Positions 52,671-64,000 of a DNA stretch of 64,000 nucleotides are shown piece by piece. The notes below the pieces were generated by a model. The model was given only the letters and a program-made list of their open reading frames with translations. It searched no databases and had not been told where the DNA came from. The DNA lies in NCBI RefSeq assembly GCF_020360975.1, contig NW_025408680.1, positions 186,001 to 250,000 of the forward strand, given 5' to 3'. The translations under genes and the position numbers were made by a program. Every line of letters starts with the position of its first letter. The stretch's first letter is position 1. This DNA is from Hirsutella rhossiliensis (Eukaryota > Ascomycota > Sordariomycetes > Hypocreales > Ophiocordycipitaceae).

Positions 52671-54078
52671 CCAATGCTGGGGGTCGAGGGGCGAGGAGGT
52701 GGTGTAAGCCGGGACGACGGACGCGTCGTGGCCATGACGACGCTCGCTTGTGTCGCCTCGTCATTCGTGAGATCTAGCCAAGATTGCCGAGCGCAGCGGG
52801 CCGTAGCCCGTGATGCGATGCTCGAATCGCCGCTGCCTGATGGCCACCCGAGGGATCGGATGCCATGACTCGGAACCGCTCACCCGACTCCCCGCACCGG
52901 GCCTCGGCGCCCGGTGCCAGACAAGCTCACGGACGGGCAGATTCCTGTTTCGACAAGCACACATAGCATGTACACGGTCAGCCCAGACCTGCGATCGCTC
53001 CACGGATCGCAATCGAAGTTGCACAACAAGCTGGAGTGGTGACATGGCACACAACTTTGTGACGGCTCCCGCACCACGGGAAAAAGCAGTGCGTCGCGGG
53101 AAGCTTTCGTGACTACTCTTGCGGCTCGGCAAACCCCACATGCCGCCCCGTCCCCCTTGCGAGGCATATTGACGCTTCTATCCGGGGAGGTGGTGTACCC
53201 CACATTTGGCACGCACGCTACGGTCAGTTCTGGCACCGACATGAAGGGCTAGCGAGGTTTCGCGGACGGGAGTGAGGCCATGAGATGCATGGGGAATCTG
53301 GAGACTCGGCAATGGGAGGGGTTGGAAATGGCGGTGTGTGGGGCGGCAGAGTCGTGGGATGCGTCCTGTTGCGAGCCGGACATGGGCAGTCCATGTTCAT
53401 CATGGTGGCAATGACCTTGATCAATGACGATGTAACAGTGGTAGGCAGAAGGCAACTGAGAGGTGATGGAAAGCCAGTGTCACGAGAAGGGTAGGACAGC
53501 CATGACAGAAACGGCGAAGCTGCACCGACCTCATGGGGCAGATATAGGCCAACAGAAAAACGGCATGGCGATTGGGGTCGTTGACGGCGCGTGCCGCATC
53601 GGGCCACACGGTCCTGCGCCTTGGCCCGGCAGCCGACGGGATTCTGTGATTGGAGACGACGAGGCCCGGGCCATGACTGGCGAATTGCTCCATGTGTGGC
53701 AGAGCAATCGAGCCGTGGTCGATGCCGGATATCAGAAAGCAAGGCTCCGAGTGTGTTGGTTGGCTGACGACGGTCTGCCACCAAGACGCGGCACACGCTC
53801 ACTCAACACAGTCGGCAGCCTTGCACGATGTCCACAGCAAAGGGGGATTCTGCTTCCCTGGCTCTCAAGGTTCTACAGGACCCCGGAAAGCAAAGTGTGT
53901 GTGCATGACCTGGATCGCGGGACACGGCAGGGAGAAAGGCGGAGGGGGCGCACGACGGGAGGGGAGCCCGCCCAATCAATAGGCATGGACTGACCGAATT
54001 CGTCGTCTGCGTGAGGGTTCTTGAGTAACCATGGGAGCAAGTAGGTGCATGCTCGTTTATACTGTAGATGGAGGGTGG

Positions 54079-54122
54079 CGGTGGTGGTGGAGGAGGAGGA
54101 GGAGAAGGAGAAGGAGGAGGAC
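54079..54122. repeat. (GGT)/(GGA) triplet microsatellite
   Basis: GGTGGTGG passes into GGAGGAGGAGAAGGAG. It creates spurious poly-Gly and poly-Pro frames. Confidence 0.8.
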
Positions 54123-55262
54123 GAAGGGGTTGCAATACGACCCGACTTGCTTGGTTGACGAGGGCCACGAGCCGAGAGGATGCCTTTGGCTTATACCCTC
54201 CCTTGTGGATTACAAGACACACCCGTGTACGAAGAGGGAGGACATCCAGATACTTGAACGAGACACTCGGCACACGTCTCTGGGGCCAGAAACACGGGCC
54301 AGCTGTCTAGCCAGCGATACAGGGTCGCGCCGCAGCAGCACGGAGGGGCGTTGAGACAATTCTTTGCCTCGGCGAGCCTGGAGGTTCGTGACGCTCAAGT
54401 GGCGCCTGCAAGGGAGAGCGGGCAAGCATGGAGACGGCGAGGAGCATCGTGAGGGTGCGTTCCATGGCCCGGGGGATGCTCGCCAAACAGGCTCGGCATT
54501 GCGGGCATGAATCTCCCTTTGACGTGCATAAGGCACATGGCCGCATGTGCACAATCGACATGGCTGCTGCCTGCTTGCGCAGCCGGGTGAGTTGGATCTG
54601 CCGCTATCGAGATGCCGAGTTGATGAAGCTTGGTTCGCAAGAATGTTGAGCTTGTTCCTCGCTGCTCCTCTTTCCCGCAGCCGGGGTTTATTGCACGATG
54701 AATGGTATTCCTTTTTTCCTTTTTCTGAGGCATAGCAGAGGCCAGTCTCACAATGCTTTGACGTTTGTTGAACCAACCGCATCAGTGTAAGTCGAGGAAT
54801 ACATAGTCGACGTCAAGACTGTGTATGTGCCACCAAAGGCCCATTCTTTGCTCGGATCGAGTCCGTCAGGGGCCACACTTGACGTGCCGAACCGGGAGGT
54901 TGCAGCCTCTACCGCAGTGCTTGTTGTACAGGACCGACTGTCCAATGTATGTATGACCCTGTATGACCCTGGCTCTGGACCTTGACCAGCAACGAACGAC
55001 GAAGCCTGGCCGCTCGCTCGCCAGACGGGGCCTCGCTCTATTGTCATGGATTGATTACTCGAGCAGCCGCGTGCATGACGACAAAGGGGGTCCGGCCTGG
55101 TTGACGATTGGGGCGCTGTCGAGCACCATGACGAAAGGCCTGGCACCCGTCTGTCTCTCTCTCTTGGCGGCGCCCATCACAAGGCCTCGAGCCCCCCCGC
55201 TCGTCGCCACCCACGGCCGCCGGCCGACTCTCATACTGTGTAGGCACAGTAGAGTACTCGAG

Positions 55263-55270
55263 TATAAAAA
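55263..55270 (+). promoter_or_regulatory. orphan TATA-like box
   Basis: GAGTATAAAAAGG has a canonical TATA context, but no plausible coding frame follows downstream. It may mark an unrecognised transcript or be chance. Confidence 0.25.
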
Positions 55271-55433
55271 GGGGGGTCTACTTGGTAGGGAGGGGGTGAA
55301 GAGCGAACACGTCGTCGTCTCGTGCGCCCCCCTTCCTCGCCGGCCCCCACCCCCCTCGGCGCTCCGGCCCTGCTGCTCACATAGTCGGCGGGAGCCCGCG
55401 CCCCGAAAAAGGCCGTGAGTCAAAGTTTGTTGG

Positions 55434-55469
55434 AGAGGAGGAGGAGGAGGAGGAGGAGGAGGAGGAGGA
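55434..55469. repeat. (GAG)n microsatellite
   Basis: About twelve GAG/GGA triplets followed by an A-run. Confidence 0.85.
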
Positions 55470-56330
55470 AAAAAAAGACATGATGCGTTGGAGGGGGAGG
55501 GGGGGAACGTGCCAAAGTTGATACCCAACTGCCGCCACGGGGAGAAGACTGATTGGGCAGGGCAAAGTGCAGAGACAAAGTGCAGAGAAGAAAGCGTTGG
55601 GGGGGGCAGGGCTTGCGAGGCTATGCTAAATTTGCGCCGACAATTGAAGCAGATACAGGCACCGTGGAAGGAAGAGGCGAGGGATGGAGATGGATGGAGC
55701 GCCTGGCCTTTCAGGTCCTACTTATGACAAGGTCGCCGACGGATCATGGCTACCTTGTATATATGGGATGCTTCCAGCGACTGAGCTGCCTGCATGAGAT
55801 GAATTCACCAGTAGATGGGATCGGGCACCTGGTCAGCTTGGGACAGCTGGATGGCTTTGAGGCCATGACGCATCCGGCTTCGCCATGTTGACGAATAGCC
55901 GGGACAAGGCAACAATCTCTAGGCGTTATAAGGCTCGTTCGTCAGGTCGCCAACATGCAGGAAAAGGCCCAACGAGCGCCCCGTGCCCGCAGCAGCGGAA
56001 CCCAAAGCTCTGGTTTCAGATTCAGATTTTTCTTTCAATCCGATCCATTGAGCTGCGCGTGAGACGCAGATGGCCGCCCCTGTGGTCGGGAATGCTCAAC
56101 CGAGCAACGCGATATCACAGAGGTGCGGTCAAGTTTTGTCGTGTGCCCGAGGGCGTTCGCTACGTGGATGCTGTTTTTTTGGGGTGCTACAGGAAGAATA
56201 CTGCAGAGAGGGTTGACGCCTTTGATTCCGGCCAGGCTCATGGCGAATGCGAGGAATAATAAAAATAAAACGGCCATGACAGGTGAGGCGCCCTGAAGAT
56301 GGACGAGGTAATCACGTACTCCGTACTGTA

Positions 56331-56460
56331 CCTGTCGTGCGGCAGGGCTGCTTGGGCAGGTACCTACCGTACCGACGACGGTGGGTGTTACTGCTAGGTA
56401 CCTTACCTTAGGTGCCTACCTGCTGGATGTACCTAGGTTAGCACCTACCTAGGTAGTAAT
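56331..56460. repeat. cluster of GTACCT/TACCTA palindromic motifs
   Basis: Dense short units (GTACTGTACC, GGTACCTACC, TACCTAGGT) with overlapping palindromes; a similar but shorter run is at 46,979-47,022. Function unknown. Confidence 0.6.
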
Positions 56461-57707
56461 TGCAAATAACTTAGCGGGCCCGACGGGAGGGCGGCGGCGG
56501 GTAGAGACGAGCCACCACGAGCTCCACAGTTGGGCGCAAGCACCGGTCATTATGCTCGAGTTATTGGCCCGGACAATGTGCAGCAGAGAGCGAGGTGAGT
56601 GAGTAATGGCAGGTGGATGAGTCAAGCGACGCTGCGCTGTCCTTTTGCGGTGCTTGTTGGGAGCCTCCTTTTTTTTCCCGCGATATATCTGTAAACGTCC
56701 GTCTCCAAGGGTCCAGCTGGCTGTCTTTGGTGAGTGTCTGGCGCACGGTACGGCGGCATTCCACCGACACATGGCTGCACCGTGTAAGGACTGTACTTGC
56801 TGCTGCCCTCCAGCATCAGGATGCCTCTGCAGTCTGCACTGAGATTTGCTCTTTTACGAAAACCTGTGAGATGGCCGAGCAGGTACATCCCGAGACCCAG
56901 AGCCCCCCCGAAGAAACCCAAGAGCCCATCCAGCCTGCCCCCTGCTAGCCGATGCCACCACTGCCGCCTCTTTCCTGCCCATGATTCGGAGACGCCCGTC
57001 CTTTTGACACGCACCCCATCCATCTCCGTCTTTGCAGCCTGGCGATCGGTGGTGCTTGGCATGGCCGAGAGCGTCGCACGTAGCCTTGTCGCCAAGTCGC
57101 ACCGTCCACTCTGTTTCTCCTGCTCCGTGTTTTGTAAGCAGATACGGACACAGGTCAAAGAGAGCACAATGTAGGATGACAGCAAGTACGCGATGCTTCT
57201 ACCGAGTGCGCTGGCAGAGCTGGACGTGTCGATATACTTTTGTACAAAGTATAGCCCCCTTGGCTTCACCCCCTCGCCCCTCCTCCTCCTCCTCCCTCTC
57301 TTTTCTCACCTTGGAAAACCGCTTCGCTGGCTGGATTGCCATCGACGTCGCGTCTAATTTGGCTTGTAGCGGCCTCCTCGGGTTGCACCTCTCTCTGGCT
57401 GTCTGTCTGGGACGCCCATGTATTGGCTGGCCGGCAAAAGGAGGGGGGGGCGTGTGCGAGGTGCGTGGTGATGAATGGGAGCTGCAACCAAACAAGCTGG
57501 ACCGGGGGGGGGGAGCCAGTCCAGGGGGGGGCAGAGACATAGATAGACAGAGTGAGCGAAAGCGCCTTGCCGACTAAATTAATAAAACCTCGTTCGCTGC
57601 CTCAGGGCCCGCCGGCCGACCGCCCTCTGCCAGTTCCATCATGACTCCTCGCGTTTCTGGCCGTCAGCTGTTGTCGCGCGTCGAATCGACCCCGGGCCAC
57701 CATCTCC

Positions 57708-57734
57708 ATCGCCATCGCCATCGCCATCGCCATC
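57708..57734. repeat. (CATCGC)n tandem repeat
   Basis: Four to five hexamer units upstream of the 58348 gene. Confidence 0.8.
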
Positions 57735-58347
57735 TTCACCACCACCACTCCCATCGCCGCCCCTTGCTTCCTCCTCACCGTGGCCTTTACTCATCGGCCG
57801 CTTCACCATTCGACGCTGCTTATCCGACGACTCCCTGGCCACGCCGTGCCGTCGACCGTTGACGCCCTGGACGGTGTCTCTCCTCCCCCACCTCATCCTC
57901 TCTCTCTCCCTCCTCCCTCCTCCTTCTCCCACCCGGAGCCATCCCCTTTACCCTTTTTCCTTCTCTGGCTTCCAGAGCTGGCTTGTCTCGGTCTCGTCTG
58001 GTCATCTTTCCCCTCTCCTCCGCCCAGTGGGAAGTGGTACATGCCCTTTGCGGCACTTACAGGTACCTTGGACAAGTCACTAGTACCTACCACCTACCGA
58101 CCAGGAAAAACTCACTGGCGCCGATCGAAACGTCCCTCCCCCACCGTTCGCTCTCCACCGCCGCCCGCCCAGAACAAAATCGCAACCCGCATAATTCCGC
58201 TAGCGAGCGTTGCAATCCAATCCATCATCAATCCGCCCTCTTTCATCCTCCCCCCCTCTCCCCGGCCGTGCTGACGAGGGCACACGCACTGCCCCCTCTT
58301 AACCCTCCCCCCCCCAACGGCCTCCGTCGCCTTGGTGTCTATTCAAA

Positions 58348-60252
58348 ATGTCAAACAGCTCCAAGAGGAGCTCCCTCGTCGCCCACGTCGAGGATGCCGC
58401 CGACGAAGACGCCGTCGAAGGCATCTCGAGCACCCGCAAGTACGCCATGTCCGAGGCCCCGGCCAAGGAGCGCCCCAACACGAGCAAGTCACGCGCCGAC
58501 AGGAGCCACGCCCTCTCTAGGTCCACGTCGTCGTCTGCTGGCGCCGGCCTCACAGACTCCGACTCGACGGCCCGCTCCTCGGAGAAGAGGAGCAAGGAAG
58601 CCGTGCGTCCGCCGCGGAGGGAGCCCTCCGACACGAGCCAGCGCGACCCGAAGCGACGCGAGCGGAGGCCCAGGGAAGACGAGGCTCGTCCGCGCCGCGC
58701 CAGAAACGAGTCGGCCGCGCCGCCCAAGCATCGAGACGCCAGCTCCGCCCCCAGAAACTCCAGGCCGCCCCCCTCCAAGCACTCCCTCTCGATGCCAGTC
58801 GTCCAGCAGCAGCCTGGTGGCTACGTGAGGGGCCGTGTCGAGCACCCGGCCTTTTACGGCGTCAGGCAGCCGGCTGCCTCGGGCACTCGGCCCCGAGCCC
58901 AGACACGGCCCGTCAGCTACTACGCCGGCCAGCCACCTGGGCCGCCCATGGTGGGACCGGGTTGGCCTCCAGGTGGGCCCAACCCCGGAGGCCCGTTTCC
59001 CGTCGGCAGCTTCCCGCCCCCACCCCTGTGGTCCGGCGCCGGCCCCCCAACCCCCGGCTTTGGCCCTCCTCCGCCATCGCCTGTCGGGCAGCCGCCCCCT
59101 GGCTACCTGGATTCGTCTGCCCTGGGCTCGAGCCCCCACAGCCGCCTGAAGCACCGATTCGAGTCCCGGCTCGAGTCCCGGCCCTCGTCTGCCCTGGGCT
59201 TCCGCGGTCCCCCCGCCCACGACTCCCGCCAGGACGACTTCTCGGACGAGCCGCCCCCCCGCGTCTCACGTCGGCTCTCACGCACCAAACGGGCCGACCA
59301 AGACGCCATGCGCATGCCGCCCCCGAGCTACATCCCCAAGAGGCCCCAGTCGGCGCTGCCCCCCACCACGTCCTTCCGGCCGCCACCGATCCAACGCCCG
59401 CCGTCCCGCCAGAACCAGTCGCGCCCGCCGCCCCTGCAACGGAGGTCGGCCGGGTACGAAGACGTCACGTACGACGACTCGTCCTCCGAGGCCTCCCTGG
59501 GCGACGACCCAGACCAGGGCTTGTTCCACGACATATCTCCCAATGCGTCGTACGACCAACGGCGGGCTGTCGTCTCCCGCCAGAGGCGGGCATCTGTCGT
59601 GTACGAGCAGCCCGACTACGACCTTGTCCCGGCCGCCGGACGTGCCCGGCGGGCTTCCATGTACGGCCCCGGCCCTGGGGGCGTGAGCCTCGGGGACAGC
59701 AAGCTCAACGCCGCCCTCAAGTATCAGGACGACGTCAACGGGGGCTCCCAGGTGCCCCTGACGGCCGAGACGCTGCGCAAGGTGATGAGGCGCGGCGGCG
59801 TGCCCAGCAGCCAATCCACGCGCAGCAGCGGAAGCCGAGACGACAGCGAGTACCGGCGCAGCAACACGACGGGCATCACGCGGTCCTCGTACGGAAACGA
59901 CGAGTTCACCATCAAGGTGCCCGGCAACTCGGTCGTCCGGCTGCAGGGGGGGGCCGAGATTGAGTGCAGCAACGAGGGGGGCGAGATCACCTGGTCAAGC
60001 CGCGCGGCGGGCTCGCGCGCAGGCAGCGACAGAGCCAGCACCGTCTTCCCACAACTCGAGGACTCGCGGCGAATCGGCGACGGGCGCCACCACGAAGACC
60101 CGCGCCGACTCGAAGACCCACCCATGCGCATGGAGCGCAAGGCCCTACCGCACCGCCCGCGCGCCCCGAGCCAGGCAGACTCGCAGAGCCGCGGGTATGC
60201 GCCGACCTATGCGCCTTACGAACCGGCCTTTGCCGGCGGAAACTACTTTTGA
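58348..60252 (+). CDS. low-complexity hypothetical protein, 634 aa
   Basis: One uninterrupted frame from ATG 58348 (context AAAATGTCA) to the stop at 60252. I do not recognise a family. Residues 1-150 are rich in S, R, K and D/E. About 185-270 is a proline/glycine-rich stretch with P-P-P-P and P-G-Y/P-G-W motifs, possibly binding SH3 or WW domains. About 275-450 is R/S/P-rich with many potential phosphosites. The C-terminal third contains an ordered-looking stretch near 530-560 (D-E-F-T-I-K-V-P-G-N-S-V-V-R-L) that is the best candidate for a conserved module. The region upstream is pyrimidine-rich for about 450 bp, as in strongly transcribed fungal genes. A disordered scaffold or RNA-/membrane-associated role is conceivable but unsupported. 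Confidence 0.8.
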   Translation: MSNSSKRSSLVAHVEDAADEDAVEGISSTRKYAMSEAPAKERPNTSKSRADRSHALSRSTSSSAGAGLTDSDSTARSSEKRSKEAVRPPRREPSDTSQRDPKRRERRPREDEARPRRARNESAAPPKHRDASSAPRNSRPPPSKHSLSMPVVQQQPGGYVRGRVEHPAFYGVRQPAASGTRPRAQTRPVSYYAGQPPGPPMVGPGWPPGGPNPGGPFPVGSFPPPPLWSGAGPPTPGFGPPPPSPVGQPPPGYLDSSALGSSPHSRLKHRFESRLESRPSSALGFRGPPAHDSRQDDFSDEPPPRVSRRLSRTKRADQDAMRMPPPSYIPKRPQSALPPTTSFRPPPIQRPPSRQNQSRPPPLQRRSAGYEDVTYDDSSSEASLGDDPDQGLFHDISPNASYDQRRAVVSRQRRASVVYEQPDYDLVPAAGRARRASMYGPGPGGVSLGDSKLNAALKYQDDVNGGSQVPLTAETLRKVMRRGGVPSSQSTRSSGSRDDSEYRRSNTTGITRSSYGNDEFTIKVPGNSVVRLQGGAEIECSNEGGEITWSSRAAGSRAGSDRASTVFPQLEDSRRIGDGRHHEDPRRLEDPPMRMERKALPHRPRAPSQADSQSRGYAPTYAPYEPAFAGGNYF

Positions 60253-62314
60253 CGACGGACAAGACTGGACGACGGATGATGGAATTTTTTTTTACGATTA
60301 CGAGACACGTCTGGCGGATTTCTTTACGATTGCTTTTATCTATATCTAGGGTCATTTCCTTGGACTACGCCCGGCTCTTTCGCCCTCGACCTTTACACCC
60401 GGCAAGCCAACTTATGGAAGCAAGCGTTGATGTTTTTACTTGGATTCTTCTCCTCGCACCCGTGGATGTGCTAGAAGTTGGTTTACCTTTTCCCTTCGAA
60501 ATGGCCGGGCCAAGAGACAAATACCAAAAAAAGGGGGTTAACTCCTCTCTCAAACAGCGGCATCGGGAGGCTTGTCTGGAACATTGAAGACCGTCTCGGC
60601 TGTGTTTATCTTTCAGACACGGCCTATCTGTGGCGCCTGTTCCAGCAGCATTTCACCGATTTATTTCGATACTCCAGGATGGACGCGGATCAGATTGCCT
60701 AGTCGTCGAGGAGGCGTGGCAGGCATCCACTGCTGATGCCCACCACCCTCGTCGGACTTTTCGGGAGGCCGAGTGCTCAAGACTTGATACATTTCCTATT
60801 TTGATTCTTTGCGATGTCCTCTTGCGGCACTTGCAGATTCGCGGAGGCGCTGCCGCTTCGACGGGGCGAGCGAGGCGGACTTGTTTATTTCCACTCGGCT
60901 CGACACGATATAGACTGTACGGGGCGATGGGGGTTCGCGCCCCCGCACTCTCTGACCCTCCAGGGGCGTTCTCACTGCAGCAGGCCGGCCTCCGCCTACG
61001 CGACTACGGACATGTCACTGGGTCCACGACGTTGACGGCGGGGCTTGACCATGTCTGGGCTAATGGGTCTTTTGTCTGGAGAATCATTCCGGCGGAGATG
61101 GGGGCGGGCCAGCAGCGGGAGACGCGACCTAGGTTGTGGCCTAGGGAGAGAGAAGGATGAAGGATGATGGAGATGTGACACAAACGAGAAAAGACAGATG
61201 CCAAAAAACACGATGTAATGCCGTGGAAGTAGAATGGCTTGCAAGGGCCGGAGAAGGGGAGGCAAGGCCTGGTGCCGTGCGTAGACGGCATCGCAGCATA
61301 TTGTAAGAGGACTTTTGTGTGCTTGGGGGCGAGGACCTCGAGACGGCATGCTATCTCGGGTGTGCGGATGATTAATAATTGGCTTTTTCAAAGGGCACAT
61401 GATCCAGTCCCGACACTGTCGCCAGTGTTGAGAATAATGGCTCGTCGTGAAGCAGCGACGGGTGTCCGTCGTGAGACGCGGATCGGATGGGTGTAGGTAC
61501 TTCGTAGAGAGATGGGTATTCGTACCTGCTACAAAGTTATCGGCCCCGAGATGGGGGCGTAAGAGAGTTTGAAGCTTTCCTGCAGGAGCGAGGCATGAAA
61601 GCCAAGGGGCCGTTGAAACGTGCCGTATGCCGCTGGAGTTTAAAAGTGACGGGAGTTTGTTTGGCCCAACCGGGGGGGGGGCTATGACGTTGACGAGGCG
61701 TGGCTGACGGTGGAGAGGGGGCGTGTGTGTGTGCAGCAGCTAGCTGAAGCCGGTTGCTGGGCCAGCGGACGCTCTGTTTACGTGCGCCGCGGGCTTGTGG
61801 CTTGATGACAGCTGGCGCACGGGAGCAAATGAAAGGCCAGGAAAACGTAGGCAAGATGCACGACTGTCGACTCGTGAGAGGGACCGGGTGCGTGCATTTT
61901 CCTGGCTTGTGTTCTAGGCAAAAGGCTGCGCGCATGACGTACGGGGACAAATTGAGAGGGCAGCTTCCTGGCAAAGTGGGTGGGGAGAGAAGCCCTGTAA
62001 ACCAGCCAACCAACCCCCGCAGTTCCCCAGCCACGCCGTTTCTAGGGGAACAGTTGCACCCTTCTTTTCCGTCTGTCGAGGCCTCTCTCTTCTTCCTCTC
62101 TTCTTCCTCTCTCCTCTTTCTTTCAAACCCGTCGATGGAGAGAAAGGGTCTCGACTCTGAACCATACGACACAACAAACCGAGCCTCGCGGGACCGAGGT
62201 CATCCTTTTCTTCCTTTACAACCGAGCACCTCTATCGGAACGCGATCCACACATAGCCGCAGCCCCCTTCGACCCTGACGAGACGAAAGCATTCCAGCGC
62301 CTGGGCCGCATACC
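60253..62314. other. 2-kb intergenic region
   Basis: 3' region of the 634-aa gene and promoter of the next one. A pyrimidine-rich tract (about 62,078-62,128) lies some 190 bp before the start at 62315, typical of fungal promoters. No credible gene was seen between. Confidence 0.5.
62078..62128 (+). promoter_or_regulatory. pyrimidine-rich promoter tract
   Basis: An almost pure C/T run upstream of the 62315 gene; CT-rich boxes often precede the transcription start in filamentous fungi. Confidence 0.45.
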
Positions 62315-63460
62315 ATGGCTCCGGCCGGCCGGCTCTCCCTCCGGGGCGTACTTCCCACGGTGCCGTCGGCCCTCGAGGCAAGCGGCCTCTTTGCTCGCGA
62401 CGATGAAGCCAAGCCCAGCAAGGTCAAGCCGCACGGGGTGCTGGACCCGCACGACATCAACAACGCCGGCTTCTTTGTCCTCTTTGCCCTCATCGGCGTG
62501 GCCTTTGTCATCACGGGCATCTGGTTCTTCTTCTGGGCCAAGAACGGCGGCTTCTACTTTAAAGACAACGACTGGGACGACTACAAGTCGACGGTCCTGC
62601 GCCGCAAGGGCCCCAACGGCACCATCCTCTCGGGCGCCACCCCGACCACCGACCTCGGCGGCGGCAGCGTCTACAAGGACGTGGGCGAGGACGACGGCAC
62701 CACCGTCGTGACGGAGAGCACGGCCCTCAGCGGCGTCACGGCGGGCGCGAGCGACGTGGTGGCCCGGGAGAAGCGCAAGCACAAGCAAGCGCGGCGGGAG
62801 CGAGAGCGCGAGCGGGAACGACGCAAGCGGCGGGGCGACAAGAAGCAGCGCGAAGGACGGCATGTCGGCGAGGACGGGGGCGTCATGGACGAGAAGGCGG
62901 AGAAGGAGGCGCAAAAGCAGCTGCGCAGCTACCGCCACGAGAAGCCGGCGCGCGTGGGCGGCCTGAACAAGCAATCGGAAGGATCCAACTGGGACGGATC
63001 GACCAACGCGACCGAGTCCACAGCCGCGTCGTCGGACCTCCTCTCGAACCGACAGAGCACGCCGACGCGCAGCACCCAGCAGCCGCAGCCTGCCATCCGC
63101 AAGGTGTACTCGACAACGACGGTGCCGTCGGAGCGGGAGACGGAGCGGATCCGCAGCGAGGCGCGGCGGCTACGCGAGGAGAGCCGGACGGCGCGGCGCG
63201 ACTTCAGCTACCAGCGGCCCGGCGGGGCGGAGAGCGCGCTGAGCGAGAGCCTGCTCGAGGGAAGCGGCGGCGGCAGCGAGCTGGGGACCAAGAGCTATCA
63301 CCACCCGATGCCGGAGCTGAGGGAGCACGAGGGCGGCAGCGGCGGCGGCGGCAAGGATGCGGGGCGAGACAAGGAGAGGGAGAGGGAGAGGCGGAGGGAG
63401 AGGGAGGAGAGGGGGGCGAGGGGGGGGTATAGGCGGGGGGGGGGGGATGAGGAGGTTTGA
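62315..63460 (+). CDS. single-pass membrane protein of unknown function, 381 aa
   Basis: Uninterrupted frame with ATG at 62315 in good context (ACCATGG). There is a short N-terminal part, then a strongly hydrophobic segment at about residues 52-74 ending W-F-F-F-W, followed by an ordered-looking stretch G-G-F-Y-F-K-D-N-D-W-D-D-Y-K at 78-91. The remaining 290 residues are cytosolic-looking and charged: an arginine/glutamate/lysine-rich likely coiled coil at about 150-180, S/T-rich sections, another charged stretch near 270-300 and a Gly/Arg/Glu-rich tail coded by G-runs. The hydrophobic segment with the F-Y-F-K-D-N-D-W-D-D-Y block looks like the conserved core. I do not recognise a named family. 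Confidence 0.82.
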   Translation: MAPAGRLSLRGVLPTVPSALEASGLFARDDEAKPSKVKPHGVLDPHDINNAGFFVLFALIGVAFVITGIWFFFWAKNGGFYFKDNDWDDYKSTVLRRKGPNGTILSGATPTTDLGGGSVYKDVGEDDGTTVVTESTALSGVTAGASDVVAREKRKHKQARRERERERERRKRRGDKKQREGRHVGEDGGVMDEKAEKEAQKQLRSYRHEKPARVGGLNKQSEGSNWDGSTNATESTAASSDLLSNRQSTPTRSTQQPQPAIRKVYSTTTVPSERETERIRSEARRLREESRTARRDFSYQRPGGAESALSESLLEGSGGGSELGTKSYHHPMPELREHEGGSGGGGKDAGRDKERERERRREREERGARGGYRRGGGDEEV

Positions 63461-64000
63461 TGGGCGGCTTTGTCAGCCTCGCTTATGACGGGAGAGGGTG
63501 AGGATGAAGAGGTGACGAGAGCCCAGGTGGTATTGGGAGTGGGCGTGAGGGGAGGGGGGGATGTTGATGGACTTGCAAGATTGATGACGAGTACTTTTAG
63601 CACAAATTCTAGACGACGAAGGCAGAATGGGAATTGACTCCCCCTTGTTTTGATGAGATGCTTTATGACAAGAGCCTTGGAATAAGAGCTCTGGGTGCAG
63701 CAAGGCAGAGGAGAGATTGCATGACTTATTATTAGCCCACACAGGGAGGCTCAGGCGTCGCCTTGCATGGCGGCCCTGAATCCCCCGAGGATTCTTTTTG
63801 TAAATGCCATGACAAAGTATCTGTACCCACTACCAGCGGCAGTATCTACAGCTTGAAAGTAAGAAGCCCAGGTATCCGTACCGTACACGAAGTACCGGTA
63901 GACAGACACATTGCAGGTGGGGGAACGGAAGGGAGTTCTGCAAGATAAGCTCTCGGGACTGGCTTGGCAACCTATAACTTACTCTCTCGAATCACATGGT
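63461..64000. other. 3' flank to window end
   Basis: Downstream of the membrane-protein gene. GC-normal; no frame or RNA could be supported. Confidence 0.5.

Larger units (their letters stand above)
52671..58347. other. 5.7-kb intergenic region with microsatellites; no supported gene
   Basis: The longest gene-free stretch of the GC-rich half. It contains a TATA-like element (55263-55270), purine repeats (54079-54122; 55434-55469), a TACC/GGTA-rich cluster (56,331-56,460), G-runs near 57,440-57,530 and (CATCGC)n (57708-57734). The last 0.5 kb is pyrimidine-rich and probably promoter or 5' UTR of the gene at 58348. Frames such as 56622-57269 (minus) and 53224-53802 (minus) look random in composition. 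Confidence 0.5.

Noticed and set aside
56622..57269. 215-codon minus-strand frame with a hydrophobic stretch
   Set aside because: It overlaps frames on the other strand, has random composition and no recognisable domain, and starts in a region without promoter features.
58489..59220. 243-codon minus-strand Gly/Arg-rich frame
   Set aside because: It is antisense to the proline-rich part of the 634-residue gene and a composition artefact.

Overview
The window joins two very different kinds of DNA and looks like a chromosome piece from a filamentous ascomycete (Pezizomycotina; probably Sordariomycetes, perhaps Hypocreales, genus not determinable by eye). Positions 1 to about 36,600 form an AT-rich block in which CpA and TpG are almost absent while TpA and CpG persist, the mark of exhaustive repeat-induced point mutation (RIP). 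Positions about 36,700 to 64,000 are GC-rich and hold five convincing protein genes and one 5S rRNA gene.

The AT-rich block is a nested stack of dead transposons with no intact gene. From left to right: the 3' end of a Ty3/gypsy element with its LTR (1-2525); the 5' half of another gypsy copy (2880-7100) split by a tRNA-headed SINE-like insertion (4958-5733, 14-bp target duplication); a miniature LTR element with 73-bp LTRs (7101-7473); a LINE 5' fragment; the 3' end of a Ty1/copia pol gene carrying a second miniature LTR element (7861-8247, 96-bp LTRs, CTTAT duplication) and a mosaic element (8681-17358, ATATT duplication). The LTR of that mosaic is itself split by a complete gypsy element (9442-17334, 471-bp LTRs, RAAAT duplication). 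Next come a complete reverse-oriented copia element (18797-25107, RTTAA duplication) and a Tad-like LINE (25108-36290, minus strand) split by a complete, less eroded copia element (26860-33600, 290-bp LTRs, AGTAG duplication). That copia element carries a solo LTR of its own family (30125-30414).

In the GC-rich part: a DUF7924-type protein with PD...ExK nuclease-like residues (37045-38772) lies at the edge of the block. It is followed by a small RIP-eroded relic and a 120-nt 5S rRNA gene on the minus strand (39533-39652). Then come a 1,847-residue protein with Dbl-homology-like and PH-like regions (minus, 40386-45929), a small conserved-looking unknown (minus, 48749-49501), a membrane-anchored endonuclease/exonuclease/phosphatase-fold enzyme (51588-52670), a low-complexity 634-residue unknown (58348-60252) and a single-pass membrane protein (62315-63460). 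Intergenic spaces are long (2 to 5.7 kb) and rich in microsatellites and pyrimidine tracts. The genes show no pathway relationship to each other. The most unusual content is the set of miniature LTR elements, the mosaic LTR element and the SINE-like insertion, all readable to the base through their target duplications despite saturation RIP.
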